From the NCBI GenBank assembly GCA_049724395.1, contig JAUGWO010000023.1, positions 1 to 64,000 of the forward strand: a DNA stretch of 64,000 bases, in the 5' to 3' direction. The notes below the pieces were generated by a model. The model did not search any database, was not told where the DNA came from, and saw only the letters and a list, made by a program, of their open reading frames with translations. This document shows, in pieces, positions 35,176-46,408 of the stretch (its first letter is position 1; every line of letters starts with the position of its first letter). The position numbers and the translations under genes were made by a program. This DNA comes from Spongospora subterranea f. sp. subterranea (lineage: Eukaryota; Endomyxa: Phytomyxea; Phytomyxea; Plasmodiophorida).

Positions 35176-36227
35176 CTTTGGATTATCGATAATACTTTTC
35201 GTCGATGGAGTTTATCGTAAAAATTAATATATTGGATGTTTCGGTGATTTTGATGACATCTGTGATCGATCTATATCCCAACAGCGAATACGCTGGCGAT
35301 ACAGTACATAGTCCTATTTAAGGAATCCCTTGATCGGTCTTTAGGCCAAAGTATAGTCTGTAATCCTGTGATATAGGGAATCGCCCCTGCTCAGCATAAT
35401 AATGGTGAACAATCCCATCGGATTTTACCGTCATTAACGCTATCCCAATAACAGGATAACCCTGAATGAATCGCCGCTCCATTTCTCTGCATAATCACAC
35501 AAGTTACTGTTGGGATCGGTCAGAATTGTATCTGAATTCGTGGGCAAATTCGTTTCAACACTTTCTCACCAATGTATTTGAACGGTTTCCTAAGACTGAC
35601 TAGTTTCTGGGTTAATGTCTCACATATCTCTGAGGTCCATCTCGGGACCATTTTTTCATCATAATTCTTCTGGTTCAGCACTCCATCCAATGTCTAATCC
35701 CCAAATATTATCTCAGAAAAAACAACTGACATTAGAGCGGGTTGACCTCATTGATGATTTTCCCCACTTCGTCTTCAGAGAAGGCAAGCTAAGTGAGAAA
35801 TGGTGAGCGATTTGAATAGCCATGTGAGGCAATACGCCACGATTAACTCGAACCTGCTCAGACTTGTTGAGATCATCCATTTCGGGGGTCAGGCGATGGT
35901 TTATACAGGTATGGAGAATGTCCAGCACCAAGATCAAGGAGAAATATATGGCCAAGGGAGCTTGACCCAGCTGCCCTTTACAGACCCTCGATGATAAACG
36001 GCAATTTGTCAGTTTCATTCCTTAATTCAGTTTCATTTACAAGTACGATCATCTCCGCTGATTGGTGATGTTTTGTACACAATGGAATGTATGAAGCTCT
36101 CGGCTGACCCAGAGGTGCTTTGATCTCTTTTAAATGCAGACACAACAAGGAACATCAGGCACCTTCTGTTCACACATTTAGCAACTCTTCGCACAACGCT
36201 GAATTAGTGTATCATTTTTGTCGAAGT
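35176..36227. other. No supported gene (1 kb)
   Basis: Open frames of 60-100 codons overlap on both strands around 35615-36018 (for example minus LAIYFSLILVLDILHTCINH) without a recognised family. AT-rich elsewhere. Confidence 0.45.
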
Positions 36228-37272
36228 TTATCTTGGGGGCATTAGTCGTAAAATTACGCCATGTAAAATTGAGCGTGAGTCTTCGGCCACTTCAGGGCGC
36301 AAATCGATTCTGTGGCACAAACAAGATGGAGCCACAGTATCTATGTCAATCGGACGAGCATAAGAGAATCCAAACAGCAGCGTTCTGATTCGACATGCAT
36401 GCAGAATAGCTGATGACCCTTTTGGAGATGGGCCTATACCAACATCTGGATGGTTCCGAACACATATAATGATGTCACGAATATATTGTTGCAATGAATT
36501 TGATACATAAATATGTGATGTGTCGACTGTACGAAGAAGCCTGACATGGTTAGTGAACAGACGGTCGAAATCTTTGGTTATCGGAGATGGAATATTTTAG
36601 CGATGATTCAACTGATTTGAAATGGTGAACATCTAACACTAACTCCAGGGTAAAACGATCGCGAAGGTTTCTGCAAAATGAGAGAGCAGGGTTGAACCCT
36701 GCTCCATCTGTATAGGTCGCGATGACGGTGAAATCGGGCGCGAGATCTTTGCGGTGACCTTTTTTGACACAGATAACTTTCATTCGCATAGCTTCAAGAA
36801 CTAGAGCACGAGTTTTGTTTGGCGCCAGATGCAAGTCTTCGCAGATAAACAAACTGGAAAATATTGGTCCCTCCAGGCAATTCTTTTGTGGCGTGATTAA
36901 TTCCTCAGGGTTGGTTTTGTCGGAAAATTTCAAATAACTGCATGGATAGAACACTGTCCTTACAGTTTCAGCAAGCAAAGGCGCTGGTTTCCGAAAATCA
37001 AGTTTTATATTGTTGGGAAACCTAACCAGCAAGTGATTTTGGGAGCCAATTAAGCTTGTTAAAAGTGCATGGACGAAGGGAATGGAAAATTGCTTCAGTA
37101 TAGCTGATCCTGGGGGAGACAACCAGAAGTTGGCAAGCGATTCAGTAGACTGTTGTTGGGACGAGGGTTCGCCATAAGACGGACGCCTATGCGATGCCCA
37201 ACGGAGACCATGCGGCTCCTTTCCGAGCCTTCTCGGCGATGTCGGTGCTTCGCTATTCAGACGGCGTTGCAT
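36228..37272 (-). CDS. MoxR-like AAA+ protein with degenerate P-loop (one-base frameshift)
   Basis: About 347 aa. The middle resembles the AAA_3/MoxR core: GPIFSSLFICEDLHLAPNKT then RALVLEAMRMKVICVKKG sits where MoxR has GP.F....LADEINRAPPK.Q.ALLEAM.E..VTV. FTVIATYTDG replaces pF.viATqNP, and RNLRDRFTLELVLDV replaces the A..DRF segment. The C-terminal lid YIRDIIICVRNHPDVGIGPS to DTVAPSCLCHRIDLRP is a good MoxR lid match. The Walker A site reads RFPNNIKLDFRK, without GxxGxGK, so ATP binding by the usual P-loop is unlikely. A T4 run at 36595-36598 needs T3 to join the frames. Possibly a pseudo-ATPase; role unknown. Confidence 0.6.
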
Positions 37273-37337
37273 CTCGATTCCTCAAGAACCGGTACACCAG
37301 GAATTACATATCATTGAAACATACCGTATCAGATTGT

Positions 37338-39640
37338 CCATTGTTGATAACGGGGTCGCGTCTTAACACACATTACTGAATGAAGGTTGCGCCCTTCTCC
37401 TGATGTTTCATGTCTCTCTCCCCCTTCCTTCTACTGTACCGAAGGACTGCACATTGTTGATAACGGGGTCGCGTCTTAACACACATTACTGAATGAAGGT
37501 TGCGCCCTTCTCCTGATGTTTCATGTCTCTCTCCCCCTTCCTTCTACTGTACCGATGGACTGCACATTGCTGATAACGGGGTCGCGTCTTAACACACATT
37601 ACTGAATGAAGGTTGCGCCCTTCTCCTGATGTTTCATGTCTCTCTCCCCCTTCCTTCTACTGTACCGATGGACTGCACATTGCTGATAACGGGGTCGCGT
37701 CTTAACACACATTACTGAATGAAGGTTGCGCCCTTCTCCTGATGTTTCATGTCTCTCTCCCCCTTCCTTCTACTGTACCGATGGACTGCACATTGTTGAT
37801 AACGGGGTCGCGTCTTAACACACATTACTGAATGAAGGTTGCGCCCTTCTCCTGATGTTTCATGTCTTCTCTCCCCCTTCCTTCTACTGTACCGATGGAC
37901 TGCACATTGTTGATAACGGGGTCGCGTCTTAACACACATTACTGAATGAAGGTTGCGCCCTTCTCCTGATGTTTCATGTCTCTCTCCCCCTTCCTTCTAC
38001 TGTACCGATGAACTGCACATTGCTGATAACGGGGTCGCGTCTTAACACACATTACTGAATGAAGGTTGCGCCCTTCTCCTGATGTTTCATGTCTCTCTCC
38101 CCCTTCCTTCTACTGTACCGATGAACTGCACATTGCTGATAACGGGGTCGCGTCTTAACACACATTACTGAATGAAGGTTGCGCCCTTCTCCTGATGTTT
38201 CATGTCTCTCTCCCCCTTCCTTCTACTGTACCGATGAACTGCACATTGCTGATAACGGGGTCGCGTCTTAACACACATTACTGAATGAAGGTTGCGCCCT
38301 TCTCCTGATGTTTCATGTCTCTCTCCCCCTTCCTTCTACTGTACCGATGGACTGCACATTGTTGATAACGGGGTCGCGTCTTAACACACATTACTGAATG
38401 AAGGTTGCGCCCTTCTCCTGATGTTTCATGTCTCTCTCCCCCTTCCTTCTACTGTACCGATGGACTGCACATTGTTGATAACGGGGTCGCGTCTTAACAC
38501 ACATTACTGAATGAAGGTTGCGCCCTTCTCCTGATGTATTCATGTCTCTCTCCCCCTTCCTTCTACTGTACCGATGGACTGCACATTGTTGATAACGGGG
38601 TCGCGTCTTAACACACATTACTGAATGAAGGTTGCGCCCTTCTCCTGATGTTTCATGTCTCTCCCCCTTCCTTCTACTGTACCGATGAACTGCACATTCT
38701 GATAACGGGGTCGCGTCTTACATTACTGAATGAAGGTTGCGCCCTTCTCCTGATGTTTCATGTCTCTCTCCCCCTTCCTTCTATGGACTGCACATTGCTG
38801 ATAACGGGGTCGCGTCTTAACACACATTACTGAATGAAGGTTGCGCCCTTCTCCTGATGTTTCATGTCTCTCTCCCCCTTCCTTCTACTGTACCGATGAA
38901 CTGCACATTGCTGATAACGGGGTCGCGTCTTAACACACATTACTGAATGAAGGTTGCGCCCTTCTCCTGATGTTTCATGTCTCTCTCCCCCTTCCTTCTA
39001 CTGTACCGATGAACTGCACATTGCTGATAACGGGGTCGCGTCTTAACACACATTACTGAATGAAGGTTGCGCCCTTCTCCTGATGTTTCATGTCTCTCTC
39101 CCCCTTCCTTCTACTGTACCGATGAACTGCACATTGCTGATAACGGGGTCGCGTCTTAACACACATTACTGAATGAAGGTTGCGCCCTTCTCCTGATGTT
39201 TCATGTCTCTCTCCCCCTTCCTTCTACTGTACCGATGGACTGCACATTGTTGATAACGGGGTCGCGTCTTAACACACATTACTGAATGAAGGTTGCGCCC
39301 TTCTCCTGATGTTTCATGTCTCTCTCCCCCTTCCTTCTACTGTACCGATGAACTGCACATTGCTGATAACGGGGTCGCGTCTTAACACACATTACTGAAT
39401 GAAGGTTGCGCCCTTCTCCTGATGTTTCATGTCTCTCTCCCCCTTCCTTCTACTGTACCGATGAACTGCACATTGCTGATAACGGGGTCGCGTCTTAACA
39501 CACATTACTGAATGAAGGTTGCGCCCTTCTCCTGATGTTTCATGTCTCTCTCCCCCTTCCTTCTACTGTACCGATGAACTGCACATTGCTGATAACGGGG
39601 TCGCGTCTTGACACACATTACTGAATAAGGTTGCCACCTT
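37338..39640 (+). repeat. 113-bp tandem satellite, about 20 copies
   Basis: The unit begins gttgataacggggtcgcgtc and ends cgatggactgcacatt; starts at 37341, 37454 and 37567 give a 113-bp period. Copies are nearly identical, differing at a few recurrent sites (ttg/ctg, ggac/aact), with short deletions near 38690-38790. The first unit abuts the 5' end of the MoxR-like gene region. 113 is not a multiple of three, so the open frames seen across it are not genes. Confidence 0.97.
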
Positions 39641-39680
39641 TGCTGATGTTTACCTCCTCCTTTCCGTCTATCTGGGACGG

Positions 39681-39813
39681 TGGCAGACGACTGCATTGAA
39701 GATTAAAGTATCCCCCATGCTCAGGCATGGCAATTTTATTTATTTTGATTTCAAATTTATATCACCATCCCTGAGCATGGGGATACTTCGATCTTCAATG
39801 CAGCCATCTGCCA
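39681..39813. repeat. 49-bp inverted repeat with 35-bp AT-rich loop
   Basis: tggcagacgactgcattgaa followed by gattaaagtatccccc and catgctcag is mirrored, with a few mismatches, by ctgagcatggggatacttcg followed by atcttcaatgcagccatctg and cca. It sits 40 bp after the satellite array ends. Possible MITE or transcript-end hairpin. Confidence 0.85.
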
Positions 39814-40198
39814 CAGCGCAGCTACAGTTGAGCTTCGGGATTATTGAACTCAACTGAAAAATCCATCATGATCATGAGTAAAAAAAGCGAAGTCGGTGTC
39901 GTTTTTGGAGGTCATCGCTGGCCTATTTATCGTGGTGATCTGATGCAAGTAGACTCATGACCGGTCATGTAGCTGGGTATCAATGAAATGTCGATCAGGG
40001 TCCACAATCAGGTCGGGGCTCAGTCTCCAATCATTCTCAGTCAAACTAAGGCAAAACCAGAATTAATCCTTGAATTAGTGTTCTTTTGAACTCGGATGTT
40101 CTCACAGGGTCACCAATCTCACATTCTGACCGACCTTTCAATTGACAATCCTTTAATCTGGGTCGGTTTGTCTCTAATTATTAATATTGGTTTATGCT

Positions 40199-42358
40199 AT
40201 GGCTAGTACATTGCCTAATAGGTTACATAGTGAACGCGTTTCGTTTGAGTATTGCCTTGAAGGTATTGTCTCTGCCCGCAATGGTGACGTATCAGGCTCA
40301 ATGCGCCTATTTGACGATGCGATTTTGTTAAATCCTTCCAGCGCTGCTGCGCGGGTTTGCTTAGGTTTAAGGTTGTTGGCCGAAGGCTACGCAAAGGAGG
40401 CATTAGAACAGTTCAATGAAGCCCTGGAGTCAACAACCAGTGTGTACTGCAGTTCACGAACGTTGAGATGTCGCGGTCTTCTACATCATTCCAATCGTGA
40501 TTATGAGTTAGCGATTGCCGATTTTTCTGCCGCCGTGGAATTGGATGAGGGTTTCGCCGAAGGATATTATCTACGAGCGCTTGTCCATTATGATCAGAAA
40601 CAATTCGAGCTCTGTGTACAAGACATGTCCCTGACAATAGATTTATCGCCTGAATCTCCAGCAGCATTTATGAATCGGGGCAACGCATATACGGAGATGG
40701 GAATGTATCAAGAAGCAATCGAAGACTTAAGCACGGCGATATGCTTTGATGATTGCACTTCGGTGATCTATTATAACAGAGGCAATGTCTATTGCCAAGC
40801 AAAAGAGCTGGAGCGTGCCATATCAGACTATTCCAAGTCAATTGAGCTCGATCCTAGCCAATCTAGCGCGTTCTTCAATCGCGGTAATACGTACCACGAA
40901 CTTGGTAAGCGTTGCAATTATTATTTCCAGTAATCACATCTTGAACCTCGATTAGGACTCTACGAATTATCTGTTCTTGATTTCACCGAGGCTGCCAGGT
41001 TGGATCCTGCAGACTCTGCACGCTTTTTGGAATCCAGGGGGTGCTCGTTCTGTCGATCTGGCAAACTAACCGAGGCATATAACGATTTTACTCTTGCTGC
41101 AGAATTCAATCCTGAGGGCTCTACAATATATCTCAACCGATCGACGGTGCTATTCCGTCAAGGCAAATATCATGAGGCTTTGGAGGATCTTGACCGCTGT
41201 ATCAAGCTGAATCCGAAATGTGCTGTGGCCTATACTAAACGTGGAGACGTTCACATGAGGTTCAAACAATGGCGGTCGGCGATTGAAGATTTTACAGAGG
41301 CAATTGCGATCAACCCTAACGATGTCTATTCATGGTTCACAAGGGGCCGATGTCAGATCAAGCTGTCGATGGTTCTTTCAGCTATCAGTGATTTCACAGC
41401 TGCGATTAACATCGAACCTAGATTTGGAAGGGCATACTCCGAAAGAGGGCGTGCATTCTGTACTGACACAATTCGCCATTATGACTTGGCCATCAAGGAC
41501 TTCACCAAAGCCATCGAGCTTGATCCTAACGATGTTCAGGCTTATTTAGGTCGTGCTCGAGCTGCTCATGTCATTCATAACCATTGTCAAGTGGTCAAAG
41601 ACTGCAATAGTGTTCTACGCCTCTCTTCGACTGAAGAAGAAGCTTTCGTCTTACGTTCAGCGTCATATGTCGCTCTTGGGGCCTTCGATCAAGCATTTAA
41701 ATCGATTGCACAGGCATGGCAACTGTTGCCTAGGACTGCAGCGCTTTTTGTCAGTCGTGGCGACATAAATTTAGCAGCTGGGCACCTGAGAAAAGCGATT
41801 GATGATTATGCCAAAGCTTTGGAGATGTGTCCAGGCCTTGAGACAGGTCGTAGCGGGTTGCAGCGAGCAAGTAGACTTTTGAAGGACCGTCCCAAGGTTG
41901 ATAAAGGATCAGCCGAATGGCATTTACATCGTGCTCGCCGTTTATCGCGCTCCTATCAAACTCAAGAACGTCTGATTCGGGCGATATTCAACTTGCGCCT
42001 TCATAAGTATACGCTGGCATTATCCGATATCGCGGCTGCATCGAATACGGATTCTATTGAAGTTCGTGCGCATCTCAATCAATGCCAAGCGGTGATCAAC
42101 GAACGAAAAGGACGCTATGTTGCTTGTGGAGCCCATGAGCTGCGCCGGTTTTCATCAGTTTCGGCAAGTGGACTATCAACATCATTCGCTCTCCGCAGAA
42201 CCAATAGCATGACATCCAGTTCATCATCATCTGCGTTGGTCAATCCTGACAGGCATCAGAGTACACCTCACATGAGGGGAGGAGCCGTTCGGCGCAGCAT
42301 CTCAAGCCGCTTCCAAGGAGATATGCCTCACGCCTCCTTCGACCCCACAATGTGTTGA
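40199..42358 (+). CDS. TPR-repeat protein
   Basis: A 702-aa protein from the ATG at 40199 (an ATG at 40187 would add four residues). Two exons, 40199-40904 and 40956-42358, with a 51-bp intron; lengths sum in frame. It consists of about 14 tetratricopeptide repeats of 34 residues. Clear examples are AYTKRGDVHMRFKQWRSAIE, AFMNRGNAYTEMGMYQEAIE and AYSERGRAF, each with the W/A-G-A-P pattern ending in LDP or INP. A Ser-rich, basic C-terminal tail of about 90 residues follows (SSSSSSALVNPD). TPRs scaffold protein complexes. The specific partner is unknown; TTC6-like and O-linked GlcNAc transferase-like arrays are possible comparisons, but no catalytic domain follows. Confidence 0.9.
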
Positions 42359-42427
42359 TCCTATTGCGTTCCATATAGTAGCATGTACTGTATAAGATAA
42401 ATGATTCTAGCTTCAGTATGCCGGTTG

Positions 42428-43784
42428 TTAATTCTTGTAGGGTGTGTGCGATGCTGGCGGTCTCGCGGTCGGGTGTTTCAAAGAAATATTCATTTCTTTC
42501 AGAATAGCAGCTGTCACTTCAACAAGTTCGATCATATTTTCCTCAGAAAGCCTGCCGATGTTTCCTACCCGAAAGCTATCGACAGTTGATACCACCCCTG
42601 GATAAATTAACATTCCCCGGTCGCTGAGAAGTTGATAAAACGTAGTAAAATCCCAGTTCAGATGATCTGGGAAAAGAAATGTCGTGATAATTGGGCCTTG
42701 ATTTTCCTTTTTGACATACGGTACGAATCCTAACGCTTCATACCCATCGGTTAGAATTTTTTGGAGATTTTTGTACCGAATGTATCTCTTAGCGACACCG
42801 CCTTCGCTGTCCAGTTCGTCTAATGCTTGATCCATGGCCAGAATGGCGTGGGTGGGGGGAGTGAATCTAAACTGTCCATTTCGATCTAATCCTGCATTCT
42901 GAGCATGTAAATCTAGAGATAGCGTACGGGAGTTGCATGAAGAGGCCTCAAGCAAATCCCTCCTTGCAATAGTAAACGAGAAACCGGGAACACCTTCGAG
43001 ACATTTGTTGGATGACGAAACCAGAAAATCGATGTTTGCCATGGATATTGGGATACCGCCAAAGGAAGACATAGCATCGACGATAAAAGTCTTCCCTGCA
43101 TTTCTGACGGTTTTTCCAATTTTCTCGACCGGATTAAGGATTCCACTAACAAGTTGTTATGTACGGAAACCACCGTCGGCGATTCTTACCTAGTTGTTTC
43201 CGAGTGGACAAGCGCCACAGTTGTCACTTCAGGATGAGCTGCTAAAGCTTCTTGAATATCGGTATCTGTGTACGTACAATTCTCTGGCTTTGAGATGAGC
43301 ACCTTCTCGATACCGTAAACATCAGCGATCTTTGCCATCCGCATACCGTATGCGCCATTAGAAGCAATAAGTAACTGTTGGACTGGTTTAGCCCAATTCA
43401 TCTCATAGGCAAAAGATATGCCAACCTTTCCTGCTGTTTTGGGTACGACGGTTGTCAGGACGCCTTCTACACCAAATGTGCCTATATTAATTAACTTTAT
43501 TACAGGTTAAAATCTAAATTTTCACGGCTTACCTGATCCCTGCATCAAAACGCACGTGAACTCAGATGAATTCACACCGGCGATCTTGAGCAATCGCTCA
43601 CGAACACGTTCCACAACTGTTATAAACGATGCATCCCGAGACCCGAAATCATGGAGCATTGCCCCTGTTTAGTGGTCATTGATGTAGTCAGGGGCCCAGG
43701 TGTGAACAGCAGCGGATCTCGGGCCGCCATTGATAAAGCCCTTCTCGCAATGGTACAAAACATGATCTTCTTAACATGAATCAT
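42428..43784 (-). CDS. 2-aminoethylphosphonate-pyruvate transaminase (one-base frameshift)
   Basis: PLP enzyme of phosphonate breakdown: 2-aminoethylphosphonate plus pyruvate gives phosphonoacetaldehyde plus alanine. Exons: 43533-43784 (or from the ATG at 43763), 43190-43481 and 42428-43145, with introns of 51 and 44 bp. DPLLFTPGPLTTSMTTK is the class V entry. HDFGSRDASF is the PhnW-type (D/F)GSRD motif, YGIEK follows NGAYGMRM, and VDAMSSFGGIPI holds the cofactor-binding Asp. VSSSNKCLEGVPGFSF contains the Schiff-base Lys. TPPTHAI is the conserved downstream motif. The C4 run at 43662-43665 is one base short (C5 reads through KQGAMLHDF). Eukaryotic introns argue against bacterial contamination; ancestry may be bacterial. 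Confidence 0.9.
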
Positions 43785-44604
43785 CCGGAAACTAACGTTC
43801 TTTATTAATGATATCTTAAGGGTGTCCTGATGCGGTAAGTTTGGTCCGACACACTGTGGCCCACCCATAACAAGGTTGGGCAAATATCTTGCGCGGTATC
43901 AAATGCACAAGCAGGAGGCTTCAGCGACGTTTCGCGTGAATCTTACTTTGCTTTTGGCGGTTTTTCGCCATGAGGAGATGGACTGCGTCGATTGGCAGAA
44001 CGAGATTTGTTTGCGCCACTTTATTTCTTTATGCGGTCGTCTCCTCGTGGGCTGGAAGAGCTATTGGAACGGCAGTCCATAAACCGGGTAAAACAGGATG
44101 TCCTCCTATAAAAAGGGTGGTTCAAGTAAACAAGATGCCCAATTAATCCACAGTTCCCATTTGTTGTTTGTCTCATGGAAACATCGACGTGGTTGCTCAT
44201 CCAACGGTCGCTGTCGCAGTCGATTTGTTCAAAGAAACTCAGAAACTGGAAGACGGAAGGGAAGCCTCTTGGACACCCATCATGATAGAAGCTCTGCTTT
44301 CAGAAAAGCAACCAATGCAAAACTGTTCCTCGAAGCCAAAGAAAAAAAACAAACATCATGGGATTTTTTCTCTTTGTATGGCGACGGGCCGTGATTCACG
44401 CCAAGACGCAAGTGTGTGACTCCTTGCGTGGGAGACGAAGGCCGGCAAACCCCTTTTTTTAAAAGTCTCATTACTTGATAGAACCGAATATAATTCAGAC
44501 GACCATTTACGTATTTCCAGAAGCCTCACCTTCTAACCACTAACATTGCTCCCTGAGGGTAACGGCACAACACATATTCGGTTCTACTAATCGGGAGCGT
44601 CGGA
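43785..44604. other. No supported gene (0.8 kb)
   Basis: Open frames of 68-98 codons (43876-44082, 44098-44394) overlap without recognisable motifs. Probably element flank. Confidence 0.4.
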
Positions 44605-45203
44605 ATGACGACAATGGAGGAGATCCGCCAAAGTATGGTGGAGATGCGGGAGCATAGCCGCGAGGCAATAGAGAAGCTGCAAGCAAAGCAAGACCGCATC
44701 GCGCGGGTCATGGAGCAGCTGGTAGCCCGGCTGTCGCGTCCAGCCCGACGGCAACGATCGCAGTGAAGCGCGAGCAGGATGGCGACGGTTATGCTCCTGA
44801 GTCGCCCGAAGCGAACGCGGCGGGGCGCCAGTTTTGGTCGCAGGGCCAGGCGCAACGGGTCGAATGGCAGCGCTCCGACGAGCGGCTGTCGGCAGAACAA
44901 GGCAAGACTTTTCCAAAACTGGCAACATGCTCCGGTGACCCATGGAAATCGTCAAAGACGGACGTCGTCGTCATGTGGCTGAACATGGCGATCTCGTCCG
45001 TGCGGCGGATGGGGGCGATGGAACGGACCGGGATAGAGCTATGGCTCCGGGCCCGCATCAGCAACAAGGCGCTGGCGGAAATCATTGCGTCGGCGGAAAG
45101 AATGTTGCCGACGTCGCCTTACGAGGACGTCTTGATATACGCGCGCGACCGCATCACGGGAGCGCTGGAGCAGGAGGATCGTTCCCGCTGGAGGCAGCGC
45201 TAG
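44605..45203 (+). pseudogene. Gag-like retrotransposon fragment, GC-rich
   Basis: ATG at 44605 opens a coiled coil (MTTMEEIRQSMVEMREHSRE, AIEKLQAKQDRIARVMEQLV). A frame change near 44740 leads into REQDGDGYAPESPEANAAGR, then a helical capsid-like domain (LWLRARISNKALAEIIASAE, MLPTSPYEDVLIYARDRITG). This layout (coiled coil, linker, capsid) fits Ty3/gypsy gag. The frame ends early at RSRWRQR because of a 4-bp deletion relative to the inverted copy. It is markedly GC-rich against the ~42% GC surroundings, a sign of different origin. Confidence 0.55.
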
Positions 45204-45303
45204 CAGTTCATCAGCGCGCGGACGAACCGTTGACCGGGGTTCTGACCCGATTGGAGACTGCTCTCAACGAGCTGACGGCGAACAAACCGGACGAGGCATC
45301 CTC
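45058..45303 (+). repeat. Left arm of the gag fold-back
   Basis: 246 bp, mirrored by 45327-45576 with a 23-bp loop (45304-45326). Differences seen: a 4-bp atgg missing here at ctggaggcag, one g/t change near 45240, and a mismatch in aacaaggc/aacatggc near the outer end. Confidence 0.93.
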
Positions 45304-45326
45304 GGAGCTCCTGTACTTCATCTATT

Positions 45327-45576
45327 GAGGATGCCTCGTCCGGTTTGTTCGCCGTCAGCTCGTTGAGAGCAGTCTCCAATCGGGTCAGAAACCCGGTCAA
45401 CGGTTCGTCCGCGCGCTGATGAACTGCTAGCGCTGCCTCCATCCAGCGGGAACGATCCTCCTGCTCCAGCGCTCCCGTGATGCGGTCGCGCGCGTATATC
45501 AAGACGTCCTCGTAAGGCGACGTCGGCAACATTCTTTCCGCCGACGCAATGATTTCCGCCAGCGCCATGTTGCTGA
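45327..45576 (-). repeat. Right arm of the gag fold-back
   Basis: 250 bp, inverse of 45058-45303. On the minus strand this copy keeps the gag frame open through RSRWMEAALAVHQRADEPLT, then GFLTRLETALNELTANKPDE, where the left arm is broken. The functional-looking version is therefore the inverted one. The arm joins directly to hAT sequence at 45577. Confidence 0.93.
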
Positions 45577-46374
45577 ACTTAATTGATGACTTTTGCTCAG
45601 TCTTCGGTGCTCGCACTTCCAATTTGGAAGGAGCTACCCTAGGTGGGCGGATTTTGAAGGAAGCTGCCAGCGATGCAATTGCTGACGGTATCAAAACCTT
45701 GAGGCGAAACGTCAATAATGGAGCTTTTTCTCGGAATTTCTATGGATGGATTCGAAACTAATGGCCAACAGCATTTCACCGGTGTCGTTGTTCATCCTAT
45801 GATATTCCAGTCTCTTTCGACTTTGTCCCAGACGAAGATGAACACCATGGAATAGCTATTTCTCAAGCAATGGAAGAAATAATCACGAAGAGTTTAGACA
45901 ACTTGGAACACAAAATATTCAGCGTTTGTACAGATGATGCTGGCAGGGGTCAATGAACAAACCTTTCTCATTCTAAATCCTTTCAATCGGCATACTTGAA
46001 AAATAATCATGAATTGCCAGGCTCATATGGTAGTAAGAACTGGGAATATACTTCAAGCTAACATATTGTGATCAGATACACAATTGGATGAAACAATTGT
46101 TGAAGCTCCCAACTTTCGCCACCGTGTTTCAAGAGGCCTGCTCTTGCATCAATGCTTTGAATGCGTCCTCATCCAAATGGCTAGCCAGAGCGAAAAATGA
46201 GATGCTTCGGAAGTACGGAAAATACATGGAGCTTTTGACCGTACATAGCAGATACAAGATGGAACGCTAGCTAAATGATGGCATCTCTTTTACGTGTCAA
46301 GACGCCCCTGAGATTGTTTTGCTTGTCCTGGCAATCCTAACCCGGATTTTCCAAAACTTGTGAATGTCTCGAAG
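45577..46374 (+). pseudogene. hAT transposase fragment (DUF659-type region)
   Basis: The plus strand encodes, with stops between, NLIDDFCSVFGARTSNLEGA and IKTLRRNVNNGAFS, then FDFVPDEDEHHGIAISQAME, then LEHKIFSVCTDDAGRGQ (the hAT/DUF659 VxTDNA region). Next comes MKQLLKLPTFATVFQEACSC and ADTRWNAS, the hAT TRWNS motif, at about 46250. After it, MMASLLRVKTPLRLFCLSW runs into the inverted repeat. The dimerisation domain is absent. Inactive. Confidence 0.7.
46248..46374 (+). repeat. Left arm of the hAT fold-back
   Basis: About 127 bp starting gcagatacaagatggaacgc, mirrored at roughly 88-90% identity by 46409-46539, with a 34-bp loop. It covers the TRWNS-encoding segment. Confidence 0.88.
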
Positions 46375-46408
46375 CACCTTCGCTTTGGACTGGTAAGATG
46401 TTTGTGAA

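Noticed and set aside
37338-39640. Open frames of 60-75 codons across the satellite (for example MCVKTRPRYQQCAVHRYSRR)
   Set aside because: The repeat period is 113 bp, not a multiple of three, and the frames are mere by-products of repeat identity.
37338-39640. CRISPR-like array
   Set aside because: Copies are contiguous with no unique spacers, units are far too long, and the genome is eukaryotic.
41553-41768. Second protein in another frame inside the TPR gene
   Set aside because: It overlaps a well-supported TPR coding exon; a shadow frame.
42428-43784. Bacterial contamination as source of the PhnW-like and MoxR-like genes
   Set aside because: The PhnW-like gene has two short GT..AG introns and both lie between eukaryotic genes, so contamination is unlikely; ancient transfer remains possible.
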